From: Jiangella aurantiaca
Lineage (GTDB): Bacteria > Actinomycetota > Actinomycetes > Jiangellales > Jiangellaceae
DNA: 64,000 nucleotides
Direction of reading: 5' to 3'
Assembly: GCF_004349105.1 (NCBI RefSeq)
Contig: NZ_SMLB01000016.1
Coordinates: 58,922 to 122,921 of the forward strand
Shown piece after piece: positions 23,850 to 33,204 of the stretch (the first letter of the stretch is position 1; every line of letters begins with the position of its first letter). Under the pieces are notes generated by a model. That model did no database searches. It was not told the origin of the DNA and saw only the letters and a program-made list of their open reading frames with translations. The position numbers were made by a program, and so were the translations under genes.

Positions 23850-26800
23850 TCAGTCCGCCGCCGGCACGGCCGTCACCAGCGTCGTCAGCTCAGCCTCGTC
23901 CATCAGGTCCGCCGGCCGGACGGTGACGTCCTGGCGCACGTGGTGGAACGCGGCGCCGACGTGGTCGAGCGGCAGGCCGTAGAGCCGGGCGAAAGCCAGC
24001 CGGTACGCCGCGAGCTGCACGGTGCGGGCGGCGGCCTCCTCGTCCGTCGCCGGCGGCCGGCCGGTCTTCCAGTCGACGACATCGATGCCGCCGTGGTCGG
24101 TGGTGAAGACGGCGTCGACCCGGCCGCGCAGCAGCACGCCACCGACCAGCAGCTCGAATGGCGCCTCGACCTCGACCGGGGTACGCCCGGCCCACTCGCT
24201 GCGCAGGAACGCTTCCTGCAGCGAGGCCAGCTCGCGGTCAGGCGCGGCGCCGTCGTCGGCGAACCCGGGCAGCTCGTCGACGTCGACCAGCCGCGGCGCG
24301 CCCCAGCGCGACTCCAGCCAGGCATGGAAGAGCGTGCCCCGGCGGGCCAGCGGCGCGGGTGGCCGCGGTACCGGCCGGCGCAGCGCCCGGGCCAGGTTCT
24401 CGGGGCTCTCGCGCAGCGCCACCAGTTGCGACACGGACAAGTGCTCGGGCAGCGCGACGTCGATGGGCCGCAGGGAGGAGTTGCGCTCCCGCTCGGCCAG
24501 CAGCCGCTCGACCTCGGCGTCCCACTCGGTGACCGGCTGCTCGGGGTCGAACAGCACGCCGTCGACGACGCCCTGCGCGGCCCGGACCAGCGCCGCGCCG
24601 TCCTCGAGCAGCGCGCGCCGCTGCCCCAGCGGGTCGTACGGCCAGCGCAGCTCGCGAACGTCCTGGGCCAGCGGGTTGGTGTCGTCGTCCTCGGGCGGCT
24701 GCACCCACAGGCCGATCTCGCCGGCACCCTCCTCGCAGGCGACCTTGATCTCGTGCAGGAACATCGACAGCTCGCGCGGCCGGGTGGCGTCGTCCCAGCA
24801 GTAACCGGAGCAGACCAGCAGCCACCGCGCCCGGGTGACGGCGACGTAGACCAGCCGGCGCTCCTCGAGCCGGGCCGCCGCGGCGGCGTCGCCGTAGAAC
24901 GCGTCGACCGCGTCGCGCACGCCCACCTGGTCGGCAGCGCCGGCGAGGTCGAGCGACGGCAGCGACCCGGCGTCGCCGCGCAGCGCGTACGGCAGCTCGC
25001 CCGGGTCGCCCAGCCAGGCCCGCTGCTTCTCGCCGCCGGACGGGAATACTTTGTCGACCAGCCCGGTGACGAAGACGGCGTCCCACTCCAGGCCCTTGGC
25101 GCCGTGCACCGTGAGCACCTGGACGCGGTCGCCGGAGACCTCGACCTCGCCGGGCGCCAGGCCGCGCTCGGCGGTCTCGGCGGCGTCGAGGTAGGCCAGG
25201 AACGCCGAGAGCGTCGGCGCGTCGCCGTGCGACTCGAACTCCGCCGCGACGTCGAGGAAACGGTCGAGGTTGGCCCGGCCACCGGGGCCGCGGCGGGCGG
25301 CCAGTTCGATGTCGAGGCCGAGGGTGCGCTGGACGTCGTGCACCAGCTCGGTGAGCGACTGGCCGGTGCGAGTGCGCAGCTCGCGCAGTTCGGCCGAGAG
25401 CGCACGTAGCCGGCGGTCGCCCTCGGCGGAGAACCAGTCACCCCCCTGCGGCAGCGCGTCGAGCGCGTCGACGATGCTCAGCTCGTCGACCTCGTCCAGC
25501 GCGATGCCCTCGGCGGCGGCCTCGCGCATGGTCGGCCGTCGCGTGGCGCCGGAGTCGTCGTCGGGCCGGCCCAGCCGCCGCGCCCAGCGGGCCAGCGCGT
25601 CGAGGTCGCGCGGCCCGATGCGCCAGCGCGAGCCGGTGAGCAGCCGCATCAGCGCGTCGCCGCGAGACGGGTCGTTGACCACTCGCAGCGTCGCCACGAC
25701 GTCGCCGACCTCGGCCGTGGCCAGCAAGCCGCCTACGCCGACGACCTCGACCGGCAGGTCGACGGCACGCAGCGCGGACTCCAGCCGCGGTATCTGGCTG
25801 CGGTTGCGGACCAGCACCGCGACCGTGCGGACGTCGTCGGAGGCGTCCCAGAACGCCCGGGCCCGGCGCGCGACGTCGGCAGCCTCGTCGTCGGCGGTGA
25901 GGTGCAGCGATGCGACGACGGTGGACCGCGGCAGCCCGGGGAATGCGGTCAGCTCCGGGACGTCGAGGCCCTGCGCCCGCAGCGGCTGCGACAGCCGGTT
26001 CGCGACCTGCAGGATCTCGGCGCCGTTGCGGAAGCTCGTGGTCAGCGAGTCGAGCCGGGCCAGGGCGGCCTCGCCGTCGCCGTCGGCGCCGGACGGCCGG
26101 AACTCACGGCGGAACGACGTCAGCGTGCCGGCGCTCGCGCCGCGCCAGCCGTAGATGGACTGGCAGGGGTCGCCGACCGCGGTGACCGGGTGGCCGCGGC
26201 CGAACAGCGACCGCAGCAGCACCAGCTGGGCGTGGCTGGTGTCCTGGTACTCGTCGAGCAGCACCACGCGGTACGTGGCCCGCTCGGCCTCGCCGACCTC
26301 GGGGAACCGGGCGGCCAGCGTGGCGGCCACCTCGGCCTGGTCGGCGAAGTCGAGCACTTCGTCGGCCTGCTTGCGGGCGCGGAACTCCTCGACGACCGGT
26401 AGCAGCGCCAGCCGGGCATCCTGCACCGCCAGGCCCTTCGCGACGTCGGCGTAGAGCAGGTCCTTGGTGCGCTGGCCCTTCGCCTTGGGCAGTGACTCGA
26501 CGCGCGCCCGCAGCTCGGCCGAGTACTCCTGGACCCGCGACGGCGTCACCAGGTGCCCGGCCAGCTCGTTGTGGAGGTCGAGCACCTTCTGCACGACGGT
26601 GGACGGCGCGTAGCCGACGGCGTCCATGTCGCCGTCGTAGGACGAGACCACCCTCTGGGAGTACTGCCAGGCCACCGCCTCGGTGATGAGCCGGGCGCCG
26701 GGCTCGCGGCCCAGCCGCAGCGCGTGCTCGGCGACGATGCGCCCGGCGTAGGCGTCGTAGGTGAGGACGGTCGGCTCGCCGTCGAGGAGGTCGGACGGCA

Positions 26801-27089
26801 CCAGCCCGCGGGCGGCCAGCTGGGCCAGCCGGCGGCGGATGCGGGCGGCCAGCTCGCGCGCGGCCTTGCGGGTGAACGTCAGGCCGAGCACGTCCTCGGG
26901 CCGGACCAGGCCGGACGCGACCAGCCACACCACCCGCGCCGCCATGGTCTCGGTCTTGCCGGATCCGGCCCCGGCGACGACGACGCCCGGCGCGAGCGGC
27001 GCGGCGATGGCCGCCTCCTGCTCCGGGGTCGGGTCGGGCTGGCCGAGGCGGCGGGCCAGCTCCGTCGGCGAGATGGACACCGTCGTCAC
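23850..27089 (-). CDS. adnB: AdnB, helicase-nuclease subunit of the AdnAB end-resection complex
   Basis: A 1079-residue UvrD-like helicase fused to a RecB-type nuclease, the second subunit of AdnAB, the actinobacterial machine that resects double-strand breaks. Walker A GAGSGKT is at about residues 40-46 and Walker B is LLDEYQDTS; GDPCQSIYGWRG and LTVHGAKGLEWD are later helicase motifs. The C-terminal PD-(D/E)XK nuclease shows GRVDAVF and DVVDWKTGR. Its GTG start overlaps the adnA stop (GTGA 27086-27089). Order matches Rv3202c-Rv3201c. By analogy this is the lead motor. Confidence 0.93.
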   Translation of the reverse strand: MTTVSISPTELARRLGQPDPTPEQEAAIAAPLAPGVVVAGAGSGKTETMAARVVWLVASGLVRPEDVLGLTFTRKAARELAARIRRRLAQLAARGLVPSDLLDGEPTVLTYDAYAGRIVAEHALRLGREPGARLITEAVAWQYSQRVVSSYDGDMDAVGYAPSTVVQKVLDLHNELAGHLVTPSRVQEYSAELRARVESLPKAKGQRTKDLLYADVAKGLAVQDARLALLPVVEEFRARKQADEVLDFADQAEVAATLAARFPEVGEAERATYRVVLLDEYQDTSHAQLVLLRSLFGRGHPVTAVGDPCQSIYGWRGASAGTLTSFRREFRPSGADGDGEAALARLDSLTTSFRNGAEILQVANRLSQPLRAQGLDVPELTAFPGLPRSTVVASLHLTADDEAADVARRARAFWDASDDVRTVAVLVRNRSQIPRLESALRAVDLPVEVVGVGGLLATAEVGDVVATLRVVNDPSRGDALMRLLTGSRWRIGPRDLDALARWARRLGRPDDDSGATRRPTMREAAAEGIALDEVDELSIVDALDALPQGGDWFSAEGDRRLRALSAELRELRTRTGQSLTELVHDVQRTLGLDIELAARRGPGGRANLDRFLDVAAEFESHGDAPTLSAFLAYLDAAETAERGLAPGEVEVSGDRVQVLTVHGAKGLEWDAVFVTGLVDKVFPSGGEKQRAWLGDPGELPYALRGDAGSLPSLDLAGAADQVGVRDAVDAFYGDAAAAARLEERRLVYVAVTRARWLLVCSGYCWDDATRPRELSMFLHEIKVACEEGAGEIGLWVQPPEDDDTNPLAQDVRELRWPYDPLGQRRALLEDGAALVRAAQGVVDGVLFDPEQPVTEWDAEVERLLAERERNSSLRPIDVALPEHLSVSQLVALRESPENLARALRRPVPRPPAPLARRGTLFHAWLESRWGAPRLVDVDELPGFADDGAAPDRELASLQEAFLRSEWAGRTPVEVEAPFELLVGGVLLRGRVDAVFTTDHGGIDVVDWKTGRPPATDEEAAARTVQLAAYRLAFARLYGLPLDHVGAAFHHVRQDVTVRPADLMDEAELTTLVTAVPAAD

Positions 27090-30000
27090 GGCGTCACCTG
27101 CTCGCCCTCGGGCCAGACCGGGCAGGACGGCCGGGCCGGGCAGTACCCGCACCAGCCGCCCTTGTCGGCGCGGAACGTCGGTTGCCGCATCCCCTGGGCG
27201 GTGCGTTCCATCAGCTCGTGCGCCCAGGTCGGCTCGCCGTCGTCGGGGAGCGCTCCTTGCAGCTGCTCCTTCGCCTGGCCCTTGGCGTCCTTGCCGAGCT
27301 GGACCAGGCTCGCTCCCCCGCTGCGCCGTTCGCCGTCGGTGTGGGCGTCGAACCCGCCGTGCACGACCGCCAGCTGGTAGGCGGCGAGCTGGGCGTGCTC
27401 GGCCACCTCGGCCGTCGTCGGCGCCGAGACGCCGGTCTTGTAGTCGACGACCACCAGCCGGCCGTCGCCGTCGGCGTCGAGGCGGTCGACCCGGCCGACC
27501 AGCCGGGCCTCGCCGATGCGGACGTCGAAGTCGAGCTCGGCGCCGACCATGGAGCGCGGGTTGTCGCGCAGCCACCGGCCCAGCCGCTGGACCATGTCGC
27601 GGACCCGGCCGTACTCGCGCGCGGCCACCCAGCCCTCGCCTGCGTCGATGCCCGGCCAGGAGTTGTCCAGCTCGGTGAGGAGCTTGTCGTCGGACCAGCC
27701 CTCGACGGCGGCCCGCTCGGCGAGGTCGTGCAGCAGCGAGCCGATGCCGGCCCGGCGCAGGTCGGAATCGGTGGCGCCGCACGCCTTGAGCAGCCAGCGC
27801 AGCTCGCACCGGTTGAACTCCTCGACCTTCGACGGCGACACCCGCACCGGCTGGTCGGGGTGGCCGAGCGGCTCGGTGACCGAGACCGGGCGCAGCCCGT
27901 ACCACTCGTCGGGGTCGGCCTGCGGCACGCCGGCGGCGGCGAGCCGGGCCAGCTGGTGCGCGGCGCCGCGCCGACGCTCGTCGGGCTGGGCGGGGTCGCA
28001 GACGACACCGCGCAGCTCCGCGACGACGGCGGGGAGGTCGAGCCCGCGCCCCGCCGGCTGGACGGGCCGTTCGACGGCGCCGTCGGCCGGCAGCGGGTCG
28101 ATGTCATCGAGGAACCGCGACGGCTGCGACTCCTCGTTGGACACCGCGGTGACGTAGAGGCGCTGCCGGGCCCGGGTGACGGCGACGTAGAACAGCCGGC
28201 GCTCCTCGGCCAGCCGGGCGCTGGCCCGGGTGACGGCGGAGTCGTCGCGGTGCGCGACGAGGTCGACCAGCGACTCGGTGCCCAGCAGGCTGCCGCGCTC
28301 GCGGACGTCGGGCCAGACGCCCTCCTGCACACCCGCGACCACGACGACGTCCCACTCCAGGCCCTTGGCGGCGTGCGCGGTGAGGATGCTCACGGAGGCC
28401 GTGGCCGGGCCACCCGGCCGGTAGGTGTCGGCGGGCAGCTGCTGGTCGCGCAGGTGCTCGGCGAACCCCTCGGGCCGGGCGCCGGGCATGCGGTCGACGA
28501 ACTTCGCGACGGCGTCGAACAGGGCGACGACGGCGTCGAGGTCGGCGTCGGCGGCCGGTGCGGCCCGGCCGCGGGACAGCGCGGCGCGGGTCCAGCGGGC
28601 CTCCAGCCCGGACCGCGTCCACACCGCCCACAGCACGTCCTCGGCGGTGGCGCCGTCGGTGGCGGCCGCCTCGCGCGCGGCGGTGAGCAGGCCGGCGACG
28701 CGGGTCGCGGGTGCGACGGCGTGGTCGTCGAGGAAGCGCAGCTCGTCGGGGCTGGTGAGGGCCTCGACCAGCAGCTCGCCGGAGGCCCGGCCGCCGCCGG
28801 CGGTGAGCTCGTGCGCGCGCAGCTCCTGCCGCAGCCGCCGCACGGCCAGCGCGTCGGCGCCGCCCAGCGGCCCCGTGATGAGGTCGAGCGCGGTCTCGAC
28901 GTCGAGCTCGCGCAGCCCGGTGGCCAGCTCGAGCACCGTCAGCAGCGCCCGCACCGGCGGCTGGTCGACCAGCGGGACGTCCTCGACGCGCACGCTCACC
29001 GGCACGCCGGCGCCGGCCAGCGCCCGGCGCAGCACAGGGATGGCGGACGCGCTGCGCACCAGCACCGCCATGGAGTCCCACGGCACGTCGTCGAGCAGGT
29101 GCGCCGCCCGCAGCCGCCCGGCGACGAACGCGGCCTCCTGGCTGGCGCTGGCCAGTAGGTGGACGGAGGCGCGGTCGGCACCATGCTCGGCATGTGGCGT
29201 GGCCGGGCGGAGCTCGCGGTGCCGGCTCAGCCCGCCGAGCCTCGCCGCGACCCGTCGCGACGCCGTCAGCAGCCGCGGCCCGCACCGCCGCGACACCGTC
29301 AGCGCCATGACCTCGCCGGGCGAGCCGTCGGCGGCGGCGAAGCGGTCGGCGAAGCGGCGGATCGCCTCGGGCTCGGCGCCGCGGAAGCCGTAGATGGACT
29401 GGTCGGGGTCGCCGACCACGAGCAGCTCTCGGCCGCCGCCGGCCAGCAGTCGCAGCAGTTCCTCCTGGGCGGGGTCGCTGTCCTGGTACTCGTCGACGAC
29501 GACGAACGCGCGCGCCTGCCGCTCGCGGGCCAGCAGCGCGGGGTCGTCGCGGAGCAGCCCGGCGGCGGCCCGCACCAGCTCGGCCTGGTCATAGGTGGGC
29601 GGGTAGCGGAACGCCGTGACGCCGGCGTACTGCCGCGCGAACCGGGCGGCGGCCAGCCAGTCGTCACGGCCGTGCCGATCGGCCAGCTCGACGAGTTCGT
29701 CTGCGCCGATGCCGCGCTCGACCGCCCGCATGAGGAAGTCGCGCAGCTCGGCGGCGAACCCGCGGGTCAGCAGCGCCGGGCGCAGGTGGTCGGGCCAGTA
29801 GTCGGCTCCCAGCTGCTCGACGTCGCCACGCAGCAGTTCGCGGACGAGGACGTCTTGCTCGGCCCCGCCCAGCAGCCGCGGCGACGGCTCGCCCAGCGCG
29901 ATGGCCTCGCGGCGCAGGAGGCCGAACGCGTAGGAGTGGAACGTGCGCGCCAGCGGCTCGCGGATGGTCCGGCCAAGCCGGCGGGCGATGCGCTCGCGCA

Positions 30001-30244
30001 GCTCACCGGCGGCCCGGCGGCTGAACGTCAGCACCAGCACGCGGTCGGGGTCGAGGTCGTCGTGCTGCACCCGGTGCGCGACCGCCTCGACCAGTGTGGT
30101 GGTCTTCCCGGTGCCCGGTCCGGCCAGCAGCAGCAGCGGCCCGCCGCGGTGCTCGACAGCCGCCCGCTGGGCGTCGTCGAGGCGGACCGGCGGGGCCGCG
30201 GGCCGGACGGTGCGCACCAGACGCACGGCTGCGGGACGCCTCAC
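27086..30244 (-). CDS. adnA: AdnA, helicase-nuclease subunit with Fe-S nuclease
   Basis: A 1052-residue UvrD-like helicase plus RecB-type nuclease, partner of AdnB. Walker A LAGPGTGKTTT is at about residues 40-50; Walker B VVDEYQDSDP and GDPDQSIYGFRG follow. The nuclease shows VGRVDRLDADGDG and VVVDYKTGVS. One cysteine in EEFNRCELRW and three in CGYCPARPSC near the C-terminus form the iron-sulfur staple typical of AddB/AdnA-type nucleases. The GTG at 30244 was chosen because GGAAGGAG lies 9 nt upstream; an ATG at 30286 is also in frame. Confidence 0.93.
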   Translation of the reverse strand: MRRPAAVRLVRTVRPAAPPVRLDDAQRAAVEHRGGPLLLLAGPGTGKTTTLVEAVAHRVQHDDLDPDRVLVLTFSRRAAGELRERIARRLGRTIREPLARTFHSYAFGLLRREAIALGEPSPRLLGGAEQDVLVRELLRGDVEQLGADYWPDHLRPALLTRGFAAELRDFLMRAVERGIGADELVELADRHGRDDWLAAARFARQYAGVTAFRYPPTYDQAELVRAAAGLLRDDPALLARERQARAFVVVDEYQDSDPAQEELLRLLAGGGRELLVVGDPDQSIYGFRGAEPEAIRRFADRFAAADGSPGEVMALTVSRRCGPRLLTASRRVAARLGGLSRHRELRPATPHAEHGADRASVHLLASASQEAAFVAGRLRAAHLLDDVPWDSMAVLVRSASAIPVLRRALAGAGVPVSVRVEDVPLVDQPPVRALLTVLELATGLRELDVETALDLITGPLGGADALAVRRLRQELRAHELTAGGGRASGELLVEALTSPDELRFLDDHAVAPATRVAGLLTAAREAAATDGATAEDVLWAVWTRSGLEARWTRAALSRGRAAPAADADLDAVVALFDAVAKFVDRMPGARPEGFAEHLRDQQLPADTYRPGGPATASVSILTAHAAKGLEWDVVVVAGVQEGVWPDVRERGSLLGTESLVDLVAHRDDSAVTRASARLAEERRLFYVAVTRARQRLYVTAVSNEESQPSRFLDDIDPLPADGAVERPVQPAGRGLDLPAVVAELRGVVCDPAQPDERRRGAAHQLARLAAAGVPQADPDEWYGLRPVSVTEPLGHPDQPVRVSPSKVEEFNRCELRWLLKACGATDSDLRRAGIGSLLHDLAERAAVEGWSDDKLLTELDNSWPGIDAGEGWVAAREYGRVRDMVQRLGRWLRDNPRSMVGAELDFDVRIGEARLVGRVDRLDADGDGRLVVVDYKTGVSAPTTAEVAEHAQLAAYQLAVVHGGFDAHTDGERRSGGASLVQLGKDAKGQAKEQLQGALPDDGEPTWAHELMERTAQGMRQPTFRADKGGWCGYCPARPSCPVWPEGEQVTP

Positions 30245-30375
30245 CGACTGCCGCTCCTTCCTCTGCTCCCCGACGACTGGTCCCATCCCACCACGCGGGT
30301 CCGACAGGCTCGCGATCCCGCGCCGGTACGTCGTGATCAGGTGCATTCGCGGCGTCTCAGCGACCGCCAGCGAAC

Positions 30376-30401
30376 ATGATCACGGGCACGGGCGCGCCCG
30401 T
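30376..30401. repeat. Short palindromic intergenic motif, copy 1
   Basis: ATGATCAC followed by a GC-rich palindrome (ACGGGCGCGCCCGT, 30388-30401) that overlaps the stop codon of the minus-strand ATL gene and may terminate it. A close relative lies at 45513-45538, also just downstream of a minus-strand gene. Confidence 0.45.
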
Positions 30402-30709
30402 CAGTCCGGATACCAGGCCGCACGTCGCAGGTCGACCCGCTCACCGTCGCGCGTCAACGGTGTGCCCTCCGCGGCGAACTCCGTCAGCGCCCGCACCTCG
30501 TGGCCGCGCGGCGGCCGGCCTGCCGCCGTCACCACGCGCCACCACGGCACCGTCCCGCCGACCGTCGACATGACCGTGCCGACCTGCCGCGGCCCGCCAC
30601 GGCCCAGCACCAAGCCCACCGCATCAGCGATGGCGCCGTACGACATGGCCCGGCCCGGCGGGATCCGCTCGACCACCCTCAGCACCGCCTCGACGTACTC
30701 GTCGTCCAT
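30401..30709 (-). CDS. Alkyltransferase-like protein (ATL, MGMT family)
   Basis: A 102-residue protein with the O6-alkylguanine-DNA alkyltransferase DNA-binding fold (RVVERIPPGRAMSYGAIADA, with the recognition helix). At the active-site position it reads VPWWRVV, where repair-active MGMT has PCHRV. The Trp in place of the acceptor Cys defines ATL proteins, which bind O6-alkylguanine and flag it for nucleotide excision repair rather than repairing it. It corresponds to Rv3204. Start ATG 30709; divergent from the flippase-like gene across 55 bp. Confidence 0.9.
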   Translation of the reverse strand: MDDEYVEAVLRVVERIPPGRAMSYGAIADAVGLVLGRGGPRQVGTVMSTVGGTVPWWRVVTAAGRPPRGHEVRALTEFAAEGTPLTRDGERVDLRRAAWYPD

Positions 30710-30764
30710 CCGCCCATGGTGCCTGACCGCCGGCCGCGCCCCGGCGTGCGACGATGCTGCTTCG

Positions 30765-33152
30765 ATGACCGAGCACATGGACGCAGCCAGCACGTCGGCC
30801 GACGAGATCGTGGTCGACGAGCCGCCGCTGCCTCCACGCACCCGACGGCCGGCCGACGTGCTGTCGCTGCTCATCGTGAGCGGCGTGCTGACCGGCCTGG
30901 TCGCGATGTCGATCATCGCCGAGCGGACGATGACCTCGATCACGGCGGACCTCGAAGACCTCAACACCCGGGTGCCGGGCAGCATCGTCGGCATCGTCGA
31001 CTTCACCGCGAACCTGGCCGGCGTCGTCATGCCGATCGTGCTGGTCGCGGTGCTGATGATCCGCGGCCGCATACGGACCACCGTCGAGCTGCTGCTCGCC
31101 GGCGTCGCCGCGTCCGTCGCCGCGGCGCTGGTGTCGGAGTGGCTGACCGGTCCGGCGCCGCAGCGGCTGCAGGACAGCCTGGTCCCGGACGTCGCCGGGG
31201 CCGAGGGCACGCCGGTGCCCGCCTACCAGGCGCTGCTGGTCGCCGTCGTCACCGTCGTGTCGCAGCTGGACGTGAAGCGGCTACGGCACGTCACACTGTT
31301 CGCCATCGCCGGCACGTACGCCGTCCAGCTGCTGCAGGGCGACGCGACCGTCGGCGGCCTGCTCATCGCCACCAGCATCGGCGTCGCGGCCGGACTGCTG
31401 GTGCGCATCGCCGGCGGGCAGCCGTCGCTGGCGCCGAGCGGGCAGAAGATCGCCACGACGCTGGAGGCGGCCGGCTACCAGCTGAAGGCGCTGCGCGCCG
31501 ACCCGTCCGGCGAGTACCGCCGGCTCACCGCCGAGACGCCCGACGCCCGGTACAGCGTGCTGGTCCTGGACCGCAACCACGAGGGCGCCGGTACGATCGC
31601 CCGGGCCGTCGACCGGCTGCGCACCCGTGAGGAGGTGCTGCCTCGGCAGACGGTCACGCTGCGCGACGCCATCGACCGCATCGCACTGCAGTCGTTCGCG
31701 GTCGCCCGGGCCGGCGCCCGCACGCCGGAGCTGCGGACCGTCCTGCGTATCGACGGCGACTCCGCCGCGCTGGTCTACGGCTACGTCCACGGCACCGCTC
31801 TGGGCGACCTGAGCGGCGACCAGGTCACCGACGCCATGCTGACCGACCTCTGGCGGCAGCTCGGCGACCTGCGCCGCAACCACGTCGCGCACCGGCGGCT
31901 GTCCGGCCGCACCATCATGGTCGACGACGACGGCCGCATCTGGCTGCTCAGCCCTTCCGGCGGCGAGCTGGCCGCCAGCGACGTCGCGATGCGCACCGAC
32001 CTCGCCCAGGCGCTCACCGCCAGCAGCATCGTCGCCGGTCCGGACCGCGTCGTCGACACCGCGCTGGACGTGCTGGGCCCCGACGTCGTCCGCGCGGCCA
32101 TCCCGCTGCTGCAGCCGATCGCGCTGACGCCGGGCACCCGGCAGCAGGTCAAGGGCCATCGCGAGGTGCTGATCCAGCTGCGCGACCGGCTGGTCGACCG
32201 CCTCGGCGCGCCGGCCGAGCCGCTCCGACTGCAGCGGATCCGGCCGTTGTCGCTGCTCACCGGCGTCGGCACGGTGGTCGCGGTCTACCTGGTCGGCACC
32301 CAGCTGTCCGACGTGTCGTTCACCGAGTTGTGGGACCGCACCGACTGGCGGTGGCTGATCCTCGCGGTCGGCCTCATGTTGGCCAACTACGTCACGATGG
32401 CGGTCGGCCTGCTGGGCTTCGTGCCGGAACGGGTGCCGTTCTGGCGGGTCGTGGGCGCGCAGGTGGCGATCGGTTTCCTGCGGCTGATGGCGCCGACGAC
32501 CGTGGGCAACGTCGCGATGAACATCCGCCTGCTGACGAAGTCCGGCGTCGCGGCGCCGCTGGCGGCGGCGAGCGTCGCGGCCAACCAGGTGGCGCAGGTC
32601 GCCGTCACGTTCCCGCTGCTGGCCGTGCTGGCGGTGATCTCCGGGTACACGGCGCTGCCGGGGCTGCCGTCGTCGAGCACACTGATCGTGGTGCTCGGGC
32701 TGCTGCTGGCCGCCGCGGTGGTCGGGATCATTCCGCCGGTGCGGTCGCGGCTGCGGGAGCTGTGGAGCGACTTCGCCGAGCGCGGCCTGCCCCGGCTGCT
32801 CGACGTGCTGACGGACCCGCGCAAGCTGACCATGGCGGTCGGCGGCATCCTGGGCCAGACGGCCAGCCTGATCCTCTGCTTCTACGCCTGCCTGCTGGCG
32901 GTCGGCGAGACGGTGAACCTCGCCGGCCTCGCCGTCGTCCAGCTGGTCGGCAACACGCTGGGCACCGCCGTCCCGACCCCCGGCGGCCTGGGCGCGGTCG
33001 AGGCGGCGCTGACCGCCGGCGTCAGCACGCTCGGGGTCCCGGCCTCGGCGGCGGTGACCGCGGTGCTGGTCTTCCGCATCGTGTCGTTCTGGCTGCCGAT
33101 CCTGCCCGGCTGGGTGCTGTGGACGCAGATGCGGCGGCGCGACCTGCTCTGA
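30765..33152 (+). CDS. Flippase-like (lysylphosphatidylglycerol synthase TM domain) protein with inserted pseudokinase, paralogue 1
   Basis: A 795-residue membrane protein. A conserved cytoplasmic start (EIVVDEPPLPPRTRRP) leads to about six N-terminal helices (residues 35-235). A soluble kinase-like domain follows (about 240-480). The C-terminal part is a UPF0104/LPG-synthase-type membrane domain with the signature PTPGGLGAVEAALTAGVS. In the kinase-like part, the catalytic loop reads AHRRLSGRTIMVD (H376) and the DFG position reads LLSPSG, so the catalytic Asp, Asn and metal-binding Asp are missing. The C-terminal domain suggests lipid translocation or regulation. The next gene is a close paralogue. 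GACGAT 9 nt before the ATG may be a -10. Confidence 0.82.
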   Translation: MTEHMDAASTSADEIVVDEPPLPPRTRRPADVLSLLIVSGVLTGLVAMSIIAERTMTSITADLEDLNTRVPGSIVGIVDFTANLAGVVMPIVLVAVLMIRGRIRTTVELLLAGVAASVAAALVSEWLTGPAPQRLQDSLVPDVAGAEGTPVPAYQALLVAVVTVVSQLDVKRLRHVTLFAIAGTYAVQLLQGDATVGGLLIATSIGVAAGLLVRIAGGQPSLAPSGQKIATTLEAAGYQLKALRADPSGEYRRLTAETPDARYSVLVLDRNHEGAGTIARAVDRLRTREEVLPRQTVTLRDAIDRIALQSFAVARAGARTPELRTVLRIDGDSAALVYGYVHGTALGDLSGDQVTDAMLTDLWRQLGDLRRNHVAHRRLSGRTIMVDDDGRIWLLSPSGGELAASDVAMRTDLAQALTASSIVAGPDRVVDTALDVLGPDVVRAAIPLLQPIALTPGTRQQVKGHREVLIQLRDRLVDRLGAPAEPLRLQRIRPLSLLTGVGTVVAVYLVGTQLSDVSFTELWDRTDWRWLILAVGLMLANYVTMAVGLLGFVPERVPFWRVVGAQVAIGFLRLMAPTTVGNVAMNIRLLTKSGVAAPLAAASVAANQVAQVAVTFPLLAVLAVISGYTALPGLPSSSTLIVVLGLLLAAAVVGIIPPVRSRLRELWSDFAERGLPRLLDVLTDPRKLTMAVGGILGQTASLILCFYACLLAVGETVNLAGLAVVQLVGNTLGTAVPTPGGLGAVEAALTAGVSTLGVPASAAVTAVLVFRIVSFWLPILPGWVLWTQMRRRDLL

Positions 33153-33204
33153 CTCGCGGGTCGTCGCCATGAGCGACCCGCCCGCATGCGACGATCGGTC
33201 TGCG

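Noticed and set aside
27911..29158. Plus-strand frames antisense to adnA
   Set aside because: They consist of Gly/Arg/Val/Asp-rich translations typical of the complementary strand of a GC-rich gene; no domains.
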